A stretch of 9,744 bases of DNA from Clostridia bacterium (GCA_012515255.1 JAAYYR010000075.1:1-9744), one strand, 5' to 3'; shown: positions 1 to 6,039, numbered from the stretch's first letter. The notes: generated by a model from the sequence alone, not told the origin. A program made the numbers and translations.

Positions 1-849
1 ATTGCAGGATTCATATGGCAGCAGCGGCTGTTCGCCGCAGGGATTGGTGGATTCGATTTCGCCCAAGCCTGGGACGGCATTGTCGCGGTTCAAGCGGTCA
101 AGGAAAATAATACCCGGCTCGCCGCTTTTCCAGGCGGAATCGACGATATTCTCAAAGACGGAGCGCGCGGATAAAAAACCCCGGCTTTGCCCGGAGGCGG
201 GATCAAGCAATTCATAGTCGGCGTCATTTTCCACCGCCTGCATAAAGGCTTCGGTCACGCCGACGGAAATATTGAAATTCGTCAGCGCGTCACGGTCGTT
301 TTTGCAATTGATAAAATCCATGATATCCGGGTGGTCAACGCGCAATATGCCCATATTGGCGCCGCGGCGGGCGCCGCCTTGCTTGATCACATTTGTCGCG
401 GCATTAAATACCTTCATAAAGGAGATAGGGCCGGAGGCAATGCCGCCGGTGCTGTTGACCGACTCGCCCTGGCCGCGTAGCTGAGAAAAAGAAAAGCCGG
501 TGCCGCCGCCGCTTTTATGGATGAGAGCAGCGTTTTTGATCGCGTCGAAAATGCCCTCCATGGAATCAGGCACCGGCAGGACAAAGCAAGCAGAGAGCTG
601 TCCCAGGGGACGCCCGGCATTCATCAAAGTGGGGGAGTTGGGCAGAAAATCCAGCTCGGTCATTAACCGGTAGAATTGTCCGGCCAGCGCTTCCTGGTCG
701 GCTGCCGGGTCAAAGCGCTGCTCGGCCGCTGCCACGGAGCGCGCCACGCGGGAGAACATCTCCTCCACGGTTTCTTTGACTTTGCCGTTTTCGTCGCGCG
801 CCAAATAACGGCGCTCCAAAACCGTACGAGCATTTTCGCTGATCGGCAT
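1..849 (-). CDS. nrdJ: Class II (adenosylcobalamin-dependent) ribonucleotide reductase, N-terminal part
   Basis: Reduces ribonucleotides to deoxyribonucleotides for DNA synthesis in the cytoplasm. The class II enzyme makes its thiyl radical with coenzyme B12 and works with or without oxygen. The frame is open from the ATG at 849 to the window edge, giving 283 residues and no stop, so the C-terminal part (rest of the barrel, redox cysteine tail) lies outside. Visible landmarks are the substrate-region motif NSPTLMNAG (71-79), the redox cysteine in LSACFVLPV (C88), the glycine-rich KSGGGTGFSFS stretch (112-122), the QGGARRGANMG loop (157-167) and the active-site NPCGEQPLLPYESCN at the cut edge (N269, radical cysteine C271, E273). 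The protein starts at the catalytic domain with no N-terminal ATP cone. A GAGGAG ribosome binding site lies 7 nt before the ATG. Class II rather than class I is inferred from the start sequence and the motif wording; the B12-binding part is not visible. Confidence 0.93.
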   Translation of the reverse strand, partial: MPISENARTVLERRYLARDENGKVKETVEEMFSRVARSVAAAEQRFDPAADQEALAGQFYRLMTELDFLPNSPTLMNAGRPLGQLSACFVLPVPDSMEGIFDAIKNAALIHKSGGGTGFSFSQLRGQGESVNSTGGIASGPISFMKVFNAATNVIKQGGARRGANMGILRVDHPDIMDFINCKNDRDALTNFNISVGVTEAFMQAVENDADYELLDPASGQSRGFLSARSVFENIVDSAWKSGEPGIIFLDRLNRDNAVPGLGEIESTNPCGEQPLLPYESCN

Positions 850-921
850 ATTGGCTCTCCTCTTCGCGCTTGGGGTGGCTGGGCTTGACGCAGTTTACCC
901 GCGCGGGTGATTTGATTTTTT

Positions 922-937
922 TTATCGCATCTTGTGT
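922..937 (-). promoter_or_regulatory. Candidate NrdR box (distal half of a tandem pair)
   Basis: Read on the minus strand this is ACACAAGATGCGATAA. The ACACAAGATG half fits one arm of the NrdR consensus (ACACWATATATWGTGT) well; the other arm is degenerate. It lies about 73 nt upstream of the nrdJ start codon. Its TTGTG core is exactly 42 bp (four helical turns) from that of the second site at 964-979. NrdR is the ATP/dATP-sensing repressor of ribonucleotide reductase genes, and its sites usually occur as helically phased pairs. On its own this site is weak; the phasing and gene context support it. Confidence 0.45.
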
Positions 938-963
938 TATTTCGTGCATGTTTGCTCTATTTG

Positions 964-979
964 GTACTACATATTGTGC
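964..979 (-). promoter_or_regulatory. Candidate NrdR box overlapping the nrdJ -10 element
   Basis: Read on the minus strand this is GCACAATATGTAGTAC, which matches about 12 of 16 positions of the NrdR consensus ACACWATATATWGTGT, including the CACAATAT arm. It covers the best -10 candidate for nrdJ (973-978), the expected position for a repressor that blocks RNA polymerase. It forms a phased pair with 922-937. Confidence 0.6.
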
Positions 980-1001
980 CATGACAAATTTTCTTGGTCA
1001 A
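973..1001 (-). promoter_or_regulatory. Candidate nrdJ promoter
   Basis: On the minus strand TTGACC (1001-996, five of six consensus bases) is followed after 17 bp by CACAAT (978-973, four of six). Transcription would begin near 966, leaving a leader of about 115 nt before the nrdJ ATG. The -10 element sits inside the better NrdR-like box. The call rests on spacing and motif match only. Confidence 0.5.
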
Positions 1002-1012
1002 GAACGGATTCG

Positions 1013-1045
1013 GCCGCGCCAAGAAAATATAATTAAAAGCGCGGC
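1013..1045. repeat. 7-bp GC inverted repeat around an AT-rich core
   Basis: GCCGCGC at 1013-1019 and GCGCGGC at 1039-1045 are perfect inverted copies flanking 19 nt made almost only of A and T. It lies just upstream of the nrdJ -35 element. It could be an operator or upstream element, or a weak hairpin in the ABC-F transcript 3' end. No T-run follows it on the minus strand. Confidence 0.4.
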
Positions 1046-1153
1046 GGCGGATTAAGCCTTGGCTTTTTATCACAACATGCTTTGCCCGCGGCGGTCGTCT
1101 GCCGGCTGTACGCGCGGTTGTTTGCCTTGGCGCGCGGCATGGTCAGCGCTGCT

Positions 1154-2632
1154 TCATAGCCGTATGCTGGCTGTGGCCACCATATCGCAGAAGCGGCGGT
1201 CATGCTCGACAAAGATCAGCGTCGGCTCATAGCGCAGCAGCACTTGCTCTATTTGGATGCGGGACATGAGATCGATGAAATTGAGCGGCTCATCCCAGAT
1301 ATACAGATGCGCCTGCTCGCAGAGGCTGGCTGCCAGCAGCACTTTTTTGCGCTGCCCGGCGCTGAAATCACGCACATCATGCTGCAAATGGCCGACGGGC
1401 AGATCAAGCTGGCGCAAGAGCGCGAAAAACAAGCTCGGCTCCAGCCCGCGCCGGGCGGCGAAGTCATTAAGGCTGCCGCCAAGGCCTGTCGTCTGTTGCG
1501 GCACATAGGAAATTTTTAGGCCGCCGCCGCGATACAGTCCGCCGCGGTAAGCGAGGTCTTGACCGAGAATCAGCTTAAGCAGGCTGCTTTTGCCGCTGCC
1601 ATTGCCGCCCAGCACTGCCAGGCGCTCCCCGCGCTCCAGGCTGAAGCTGAGCGGGCCGCAGACTTTTTGCTTGTCATAGAAAATCTCCAGATTCTCCAGG
1701 CTCAGCAGCCGCCGGCTATGATAGGCGGCTGGAATCAGCTTGATCGCGGCGCAGCTTTCCTGGTCTTTCAATAATAGGGTCTTTTTTGCGGCGGCTTTCT
1801 CCTGGCGGGCGGCATAATTACGCGCTTTTTTCATTAGCCTGGCTGATTTGGCGCCGATATAGCCGCGATCCGGCTTAACGCCTGAGTTGCGCTGCGCATA
1901 TTTGCTTTTTTCCACCTGCTCGGCCCAGGCGCTTCCCTGTTGCGCGGCTTTACGCATGGTGGTGATTTCCGCTTGCAGCTTTTCCCGCTCTGTCCGCACA
2001 TATTGCTCCCGCCGTCGCTGATTCTCCTGCCAGGCGGAAAAATTACCCTGTATCAGCTCGACGCCGCTTTTGTTTAAGGCGAGGATATGATCTGTGCAGC
2101 GGTCGAGCAGGTCGCGGTCATGGGAGACAAGGATAAAGCCGCGCTTGCCGCCCAGATAATCGCCGACGATTTGCCGCGCCGCCATATCCAGATGATTAGT
2201 CGGCTCGTCGATCAGCGGCAGGCAATCGCCGCGGAGAAAGAGGGCGGCGAGCAGCGCCCGGCTTTGTTCGCCCGGCGAGAGCAAGGCAAAGGAGCGGCTG
2301 CGGCTCGCGCTGTTCAGGCCAAGCAGGCCCAACTCCCGCTCAATCTCCCACATTTCCCGCTCTGCCGCGAGGCCGGCGATCAGCTCGACGCAGGGTTGCT
2401 CGCTGTTTTTCACCGGGTAGGGGAAATAGCTGAACTGCTCCTGGCTGACGATACTGCCGCTATAGGCGTACTGGCCCGATAATAGCCGTAGCAAGGTTGT
2501 TTTGCCGCGGCCATTGCGGCCGATCAGGCCCAGTCGCCAGTTGCTGTCCAGATCGACGCTGATATTATCAAACACATTGTCCGGGCTGCCCGGATAAGCG
2601 AATGTCAGGCCGCGGATACTGATTAAGGTCAT
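1154..2632 (-). CDS. ABC-F ATPase of the Lsa/Vga ribosomal-protection type
   Basis: A 492-residue soluble twin-ATPase with no membrane segments. ABC-F resistance proteins bind the ribosomal E site and reach toward the peptidyl transferase centre to dislodge lincosamides, pleuromutilins and streptogramin A. Domain 1: Walker A GRNGRGKT (38-45), signature LSPGEQ (118-123), Walker B LIDEPTNHLD (140-149), H-loop SHD (170-172). A basic, helical interdomain linker runs over about 195-300. Domain 2: Walker A GGNGSGKS (342-349), signature FSAGQ (423-427), Walker B YIWDEPLNFID (444-454), H-loop EHD (476-478). Both catalytic glutamates are present, so it should hydrolyse ATP. The wording LGLIGRNGRGKTTLLRLL and YIWDEPLN is very close to Lsa-type proteins, and the length fits them. 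A TTG 12 nt upstream is in frame but lies inside the GGAGG site (2642-2638), so the ATG at 2632 is chosen. The attenuator in front supports drug induction. Actual resistance is inferred, not shown. Confidence 0.9.
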   Translation of the reverse strand: MTLISIRGLTFAYPGSPDNVFDNISVDLDSNWRLGLIGRNGRGKTTLLRLLSGQYAYSGSIVSQEQFSYFPYPVKNSEQPCVELIAGLAAEREMWEIERELGLLGLNSASRSRSFALLSPGEQSRALLAALFLRGDCLPLIDEPTNHLDMAARQIVGDYLGGKRGFILVSHDRDLLDRCTDHILALNKSGVELIQGNFSAWQENQRRREQYVRTEREKLQAEITTMRKAAQQGSAWAEQVEKSKYAQRNSGVKPDRGYIGAKSARLMKKARNYAARQEKAAAKKTLLLKDQESCAAIKLIPAAYHSRRLLSLENLEIFYDKQKVCGPLSFSLERGERLAVLGGNGSGKSSLLKLILGQDLAYRGGLYRGGGLKISYVPQQTTGLGGSLNDFAARRGLEPSLFFALLRQLDLPVGHLQHDVRDFSAGQRKKVLLAASLCEQAHLYIWDEPLNFIDLMSRIQIEQVLLRYEPTLIFVEHDRRFCDMVATASIRL

Positions 2633-2646
2633 GTTTTCCTCCAATC

Positions 2647-2678
2647 AAAAAAGCTGCGGGCGGTTAACCCTGCAGCTT
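2647..2678 (-). terminator. Intrinsic terminator in the ABC-F leader (attenuator)
   Basis: AAGCTGC (2678-2672) pairs with GCAGCTT (2657-2651), an inner GGG pairs with CCC past one bulged A, and the loop is 7 nt. Six T residues (2652-2647) follow. The T-run ends 5 nt before the GGAGG site of the ABC-F gene, so termination here would switch the gene off. It would also stop read-through from the MFS gene upstream. Confidence 0.85.
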
Positions 2679-2794
2679 CAAAAACAAACAATGACCCGTT
2701 AAAGCGGGCGCATAGCCGTATGGTACAGATCTTTCTTGCAGGGTAGTCCGCCGGGCGGGCGCCAAATCGCGCCGCTCAACAGGAATGAATAATT

Positions 2795-2815
2795 TTAGCA
2801 AGAAAGAAAACGCAT
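2795..2815 (-). CDS. Leader peptide MRFLSC of the ABC-F attenuator
   Basis: ATG at 2815 followed by five codons and TAA, encoding MRFLSC. AAGGGG (2829-2824) is a good Shine-Dalgarno site 8 nt before the ATG. Codons 4-6 form segment 1 of the attenuator and pair perfectly with 2739-2730. Such very short leader ORFs are known in front of inducible ABC-F genes (for example Listeria lmo0919 and streptococcal msr(D)); the peptide acts in cis by letting a drug-stalled ribosome change the RNA fold. An initiating or early ribosome would already cover segment 1. The peptide itself is probably dispensable outside this role. Confidence 0.7.
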   Translation of the reverse strand: MRFLSC

Positions 2816-2848
2816 CGCGACGACCCCTTCGCTTAATTTGACGGCATC

Positions 2849-2877
2849 ATTATATCATGCGGACGGCGTCAAAACAA
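2849..2877 (-). promoter_or_regulatory. Strong promoter of the ABC-F gene
   Basis: On the minus strand TTGTTT (2877-2872) and a perfect TATAAT (2854-2849) are separated by 17 bp, with the extended -10 TG at 2857-2856. Transcription should start near 2843. The promoter begins only 7 bp after the MFS stop codon. It overlaps an imperfect inverted repeat with TTGACG / CGTCAA ends and inner GCAT / ATGC arms (2872-2838). Confidence 0.8.
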
Positions 2878-2883
2878 GGGGCT

Positions 2884-4137
2884 TTATTTATAGATGGGAG
2901 CCTGGGTTATGGCAGGCCCCTCTGTCTTGTCGAGTTTATTTTTCTTATCGTCCAGCACGGGCAATAACAGCCATAAGGACAAGATGCCCAGCGCTACATT
3001 AAAAAGCAGCGCCGGCGTATAGCTGCCGAAAGCGTCATAGAAGAAATTAATCACCGGCACGCCGGCCGTAAGCCCGGCGATCAGAGAAGCGATATAAATG
3101 CCCAGGTATTCGCCATATTGCCGCTTGGTCATGACATTACGGGCGATTAGCGGCACCAGCACGGCCTCCGAGGGCAGGGCCAGGCCGAAAATAACCACAA
3201 AGACCCAGGCCACGGCAGGGGTGGATGTAAAGATCAGCATCGTGGCGCCAATGAGGAAGCAGCTAATAGAAAGGATGGTGGTGAGGCGAATGCCGCAGCG
3301 GTCATTGAGCCAGCCCATGAAGATTTTGGTGATGCCCATGACGAGAAAGACGCCGCCATAGATAGTGCTGGCTTGTGCGGCGCCAAAGCCTTGCAGTTGC
3401 AATTGCCCCGGGATGGCGACCAGCACGGCATGCACGGAAGCGCCGATCAGGAAGGCGGCGAGGAAAGTGCGCCAGATTTTCGGCTGATGCAGCATCCGCT
3501 TGAAGCCGGTAAAATACTCCTCATCCAGATCAGGCGTATCCTTTGTTTCGGCCGCGCTTTCGGGCGGATGCTCGCGCAGCAGCGCCACAACCGGGATGGC
3601 TACGCAAATCAGGACAATTACCGTCAGCAAATAGGCCGCCTGATAACCATGGCTGGCAATCACCGCGCCGAAAATGCTGTTGAATAAGAAACCGCCCAGG
3701 CCGCTGCCGGCGGAAACGCAGCCCAGCAGGGTGCCTTTGCGGCGCTTGAACCAATTATTGATGATCAGGGCGATAGTTGTCGTGGAATTGAAGCCCAAGC
3801 CCAGGCCGGCCAATAAACCGCCCAGGTAGAATAAAGCCAGCGTCTTGGCCTGCCAAAGCAAAATATAGGCGACGATAGCAGAGGCAAAACCAAGGGCGAC
3901 CATCAGGCGCACGCCCAGACGCTTTTGCAGCTTTCCGTAAAAAAGATTAATAAAAATACCGCTGACTGTGCTCAGGCTCAGGGTCAGGGAAAAGCTGCTG
4001 CGGCTGAAGCCGAAAGCTTCGCTGACAGGAACTATGAACAGGCTGCCTGTTGAGTTGACCATGCCGCTTAATGTAACAAAAATGGCAAAGCAACAGCCGA
4101 GTACCACCAGCCGATAATTTTTTTCTGTGATTTTCAA
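2884..4137 (-). CDS. MFS transporter, oxalate/formate or monocarboxylate-transporter-like
   Basis: A 417-residue integral membrane protein with about 12 hydrophobic helices in two halves, split by a hydrophilic loop at about 190-220 (HPPESAAETKD onward). MFS loop signatures are YGKLQKRLGVR (67-77) and GWLNDRCGIR (275-284). The stretch NWFKRRKGTLLGCVSAGSGLGG (128-149) resembles the NWF-RRG-A-G family pattern of OFA/MCT-type carboxylate carriers rather than drug pumps; the substrate cannot be read from sequence. The start is TTG with GAGGG (4147-4143) 5 nt upstream. The next in-frame ATG is M26, inside the first helix, so it would truncate the protein. The gene ends 7 bp before the ABC-F promoter. 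Co-transcription with the ABC-F gene is possible but would pass the attenuator terminator. Confidence 0.85.
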   Translation of the reverse strand: MKITEKNYRLVVLGCCFAIFVTLSGMVNSTGSLFIVPVSEAFGFSRSSFSLTLSLSTVSGIFINLFYGKLQKRLGVRLMVALGFASAIVAYILLWQAKTLALFYLGGLLAGLGLGFNSTTTIALIINNWFKRRKGTLLGCVSAGSGLGGFLFNSIFGAVIASHGYQAAYLLTVIVLICVAIPVVALLREHPPESAAETKDTPDLDEEYFTGFKRMLHQPKIWRTFLAAFLIGASVHAVLVAIPGQLQLQGFGAAQASTIYGGVFLVMGITKIFMGWLNDRCGIRLTTILSISCFLIGATMLIFTSTPAVAWVFVVIFGLALPSEAVLVPLIARNVMTKRQYGEYLGIYIASLIAGLTAGVPVINFFYDAFGSYTPALLFNVALGILSLWLLLPVLDDKKNKLDKTEGPAITQAPIYK

Positions 4138-4290
4138 CTTGTCCCTCTTTTCCGCCCTGCGGCTATTTTCTGCCCTTTTTGCCCATAAAAAATATCTCGG
4201 CTAAGTGGCCAGAAGATGAAGGGGAAAAGAGATTAAGCATTGGTCTTGCATGATTCCGCTTTCTATAAATTTAGTCATAATATTTGTGAT

Positions 4291-4312
4291 GCGCCGCGGG
4301 GAAGCGCGGCGC
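4291..4312 (-). other. Perfect 8-bp GC hairpin in the MFS leader
   Basis: GCGCCGCG (4291-4298) and CGCGGCGC (4305-4312) are perfect inverted copies around a 6-nt loop. No T-run follows on either strand, so it is not a standard intrinsic terminator. It starts about 12 nt after the predicted MFS transcription start and could stabilise the 5' end of that mRNA or bind a regulator. Confidence 0.6.
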
Positions 4313-4329
4313 TAGCCTTAACGGTATTT

Positions 4330-4358
4330 ATTTTAACATGATTCCTTGCATAAAGCAA
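4330..4358 (-). promoter_or_regulatory. Promoter of the MFS gene
   Basis: On the minus strand TTGCTT (4358-4353) is followed after 17 bp by TAAAAT (4335-4330), with an extended -10 TG at 4338-4337. The leader would be about 185 nt. Inverted 7-bp copies CGGTATT (4322-4328) and AATACCG (4358-4364) sit at the two edges of the promoter and could be operator half-sites. Confidence 0.6.
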
Positions 4359-4578
4359 TACCGGGGCGCTATGTTTTGAAAAAAATATGTTTCTGTCAGA
4401 AAGCAGCACAAAGCCAATATGGCGCTCAAGCCTAAAATATATATATTAATAGGTAATATGAGCAAAAATCCATAATCGATTGCAGCCATAATCTATTCAT
4501 GTGACCAAATAAAAATACACAAAACCCAGCGATGGCATAGGCTTTGGTTTGGCGTCGGTCAGGCGAGGTCTTCCTTGC

Positions 4579-4607
4579 TTGACAGTATATTCCGTAGAGG
4601 GTAAAAT
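4579..4607 (+). promoter_or_regulatory. Strong promoter of radA
   Basis: A perfect TTGACA (4579-4584) is followed after 17 bp by TAAAAT (4602-4607). Transcription would start near 4614, about 64 nt before the radA ATG. This also rules out the longer in-frame reading that begins upstream at 4549. Confidence 0.85.
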
Positions 4608-4631
4608 GAAAAGAAGCGGTCAAAATGTCGG

Positions 4632-4652
4632 GCGGCCCGGTCGCCGGGCTGC
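4632..4652 (+). other. GC-rich hairpin in the radA 5' leader
   Basis: GCGGCCCGG (4632-4640) pairs with CCGGGCTGC (4644-4652) across a 3-nt TCG loop, including one G-T pair. There is no T-run. It lies 14 nt before the radA ribosome binding site and could affect translation or mRNA stability. Confidence 0.45.
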
Positions 4653-4677
4653 GTCGTCAATTGCCGGAAGGAGCATT

Positions 4678-6039
4678 ATGGCCAAAGCAAAAACGGTCTT
4701 TTTTTGCAGCGAATGCGGCGGCGAATCAGTGCGTTGGGCCGGCAAATGTCCATATTGCGGTCATTGGAATACGCTGGTGGAGCAAAAAGTCGAGGACAAG
4801 ACCGCTGTCGGCCGCGTAAATATGGCGCCCAGAAAACCGCAGCCCATCAATCAGATCACTGCTGATCGGCATAACCGCTTTGTGCTGGGCCTGTCCGAGC
4901 TGGACACCGTGCTGGGCGGCGGCCTGATGCCCGGCAGCTCCGTATTGCTGGGCGGCGAGCCGGGCATCGGCAAATCCACACTGCTGCTGCAGGCGGCGGC
5001 GCGCATGGCTGATTTCGGCCCGGTGCTTTATGTCAGCGCCGAGGAGGCGGCGGAGCAGATCAAGCTGCGCTTCGACCGCTTATGCGGCGGAGAAGAAAGC
5101 GCTTCGGCCGGGCAATTGTATCTGTTGGCACAGACTGATATCCATGCGGCTCTGGCCGCGGCGGAGGAGATCGGGCCCGCATTATTGATCTTAGACAGCG
5201 TGCAGGCGCTTTTTTCTCCGGATTTGGACAGCGCCGCCGGCAGTGTTTCGCAAGTGCGGGCAGTGACCGCCGCCGCCATTGATGTTGCCCGCCGCCGGCA
5301 TAGCGCGGTGATGCTGATCGGCCATGTGACCAAAGAGGGGATGCTGGCCGGGCCGCGCGTGCTGGAACATATGGTGGATACGGTGCTGTATTTCGAGGGC
5401 GAGCGCTATAATGCGCTGCGGTTGCTGCGCGCAGTCAAAAACCGCTTCGGCTCCACAAATGAGATCGGCGTCTTTGAAATGAAGGAGCGGGGATTATGCC
5501 CGGTTTCAGCCTCGGCCTATTTTCTCGGCCAGCGTCATGATATGGCGCCCGGCTCGGCCGTGACCTGCGTACTACAGGGGACGCGGCCGCTGCTGATCGA
5601 GGTGCAGGCCTTGGTTTCCCCGACGTCTTTCGGTAATGCCCGTCGCCTGACGAGCGGCTATGATTATAATCGCCTGCTGCTGATCATCGCGGTGCTGGAG
5701 CGCAAAGTCGGCCTGCGTTTGGGCGACAAGGATATTTATCTTAATATCGCGGGCGGGCTGCGCCTCGACGATCCGGCCGCGGATTTGGCGGCCGCTGCGG
5801 CCATTGTTTCCTCCGCTGTCGACCGGCCTTTGGATAAGGATGTGCTGCTGCTGGGCGAGATAGGTTTGCTCTCCGAGCTACGCGGCGTCTCTCAGGAGGC
5901 GCGCCGGCTCAAAGAAGCGGCGGCCTTTGGCTTCCAAACCGCTGTTTGTCCGGAAAGCCGGCTGCAAGAAAAGCCGGAGTTGCGGCGCATTACCGCCGCC
6001 GACTTGAATCAAGCGCTGAAAATACTCGCTTTGGCTTAG
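4678..6039 (+). CDS. radA: DNA repair protein RadA (Sms)
   Basis: A 453-residue RecA-like ATPase that promotes branch migration and helps complete homologous recombination and repair. An N-terminal C4 zinc finger has C10, C13, C24 and C27 (CSECG ... CPYCG). The ATPase core has Walker A GGEPGIGKST (92-101), a Walker B-type LLILDSVQ (169-176) and the RadA-specific KNRFGSTNEIG motif (254-264). The C-terminal Lon-protease-like domain (about 275-453) carries LNIAGGLRLDDPAADLA (355-371), with Asp where Lon has its catalytic serine, as usual in RadA, so it is not a protease. The ATG at 4678 follows GGAAGGAG (4666-4673), and the protein then starts with MAKAK as in other RadA proteins. Length is normal. 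In many Bacillota radA is in the ctsR-mcsAB-clpC operon; here it stands behind its own promoter. Confidence 0.97.
   Translation: MAKAKTVFFCSECGGESVRWAGKCPYCGHWNTLVEQKVEDKTAVGRVNMAPRKPQPINQITADRHNRFVLGLSELDTVLGGGLMPGSSVLLGGEPGIGKSTLLLQAAARMADFGPVLYVSAEEAAEQIKLRFDRLCGGEESASAGQLYLLAQTDIHAALAAAEEIGPALLILDSVQALFSPDLDSAAGSVSQVRAVTAAAIDVARRRHSAVMLIGHVTKEGMLAGPRVLEHMVDTVLYFEGERYNALRLLRAVKNRFGSTNEIGVFEMKERGLCPVSASAYFLGQRHDMAPGSAVTCVLQGTRPLLIEVQALVSPTSFGNARRLTSGYDYNRLLLIIAVLERKVGLRLGDKDIYLNIAGGLRLDDPAADLAAAAAIVSSAVDRPLDKDVLLLGEIGLLSELRGVSQEARRLKEAAAFGFQTAVCPESRLQEKPELRRITAADLNQALKILALA

Larger units (their letters stand above)
850..1153. other. Intergenic region between the ABC-F gene and nrdJ
   Basis: No convincing gene is present; the short frames here lack ribosome binding sites. 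The nrdJ-proximal part (850-1001) holds the nrdJ ribosome binding site, promoter and NrdR-like boxes. The part at 1013-1045 is a 7-bp GC inverted repeat (GCCGCGC / GCGCGGC) around a 19-nt AT-only-like core. The stretch at 1112-1137 has two CGCGCG blocks that could pair but no T-run, so no clear terminator for the ABC-F gene could be found. Confidence 0.6.
2633..2845 (-). promoter_or_regulatory. Ribosome-mediated transcription attenuator in the ABC-F leader
   Basis: The leader RNA contains four ordered segments. Segment 1 is TCTTTCTTGC (2807-2798) inside a six-codon ORF. Segment 2 is 2752-2730 and contains GGCGGACTACCCTGCA followed by AGAAAGA. Segment 3 is the 5' arm and loop of the terminator (2674-2659). 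Segment 4 is the terminator 3' arm (2657-2651). Segment 1 pairs with 2739-2730 over 10 perfect base pairs. Segment 2 alternatively pairs with segment 3: ACCCTGCA with TGCAGGGT (8 bp), then across a 3x3 internal loop GGCGG with CCGCC (5 bp). The 1:2 and 2:3 pairings share bases 2739-2737, and the 2:3 pairing destroys the terminator. A ribosome held on the leader ORF would cover segment 1, free segment 2 and allow read-through into the ABC-F gene. A small hairpin (2773-2758) shortens the loop between 1 and 2. Confidence 0.8.
4138..4677. other. Divergent intergenic region between the MFS gene and radA
   Basis: This region carries the leftward MFS promoter and leader (4138-4364) and the rightward radA promoter and leader (4579-4677). 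The middle (4380-4570) is AT-rich, including an alternating AT run at 4436-4447. No supported gene was found: a 63-codon minus frame at 4432-4623 starts at a TTG without a ribosome binding site and runs through the radA promoter. A short palindrome GCCAATATGGC lies at about 4413-4423. Confidence 0.6.

Noticed and set aside
1056..1072. AAGCCTTGGCTTTTT as a terminator
   Set aside because: The stem is at most 4-5 bp with too small a loop, and the T-run is on the strand without an upstream gene.
2087..2482. Long plus-strand frames inside the ABC-F gene and similar ones opposite other genes
   Set aside because: Typical antisense shadows of GC-rich coding sequence with no ribosome binding sites or recognisable domains.
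2706..2717. Second short ORF MRPL in the ABC-F leader
   Set aside because: No ribosome binding site, and it lies after the switch segment, so it is unlikely to take part.
1155..2722. Direct 12-bp repeat CATAGCCGTATG at 1155-1166 and 2711-2722, flanking the ABC-F gene
   Set aside because: A 12-bp match somewhere in 10 kb is expected by chance. There are no insertion-sequence features, and one copy overlaps the stop codon, so there is no real support for a mobile cassette.
4145..4240. Short leader ORFs (16 and 25 codons) in the MFS leader
   Set aside because: Neither has a Shine-Dalgarno site, and no alternative pairing with a terminator was found, unlike in the ABC-F leader.
4432..4623. 63-codon minus-strand frame with a hydrophobic C-terminus
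   Set aside because: It starts at TTG without a ribosome binding site and runs across the radA promoter.
4549..4677. N-terminal extension of radA by 43 codons
   Set aside because: The strong promoter at 4579-4607 lies inside it, and the zinc-finger start MAKAK at 4678 has its own ribosome binding site.
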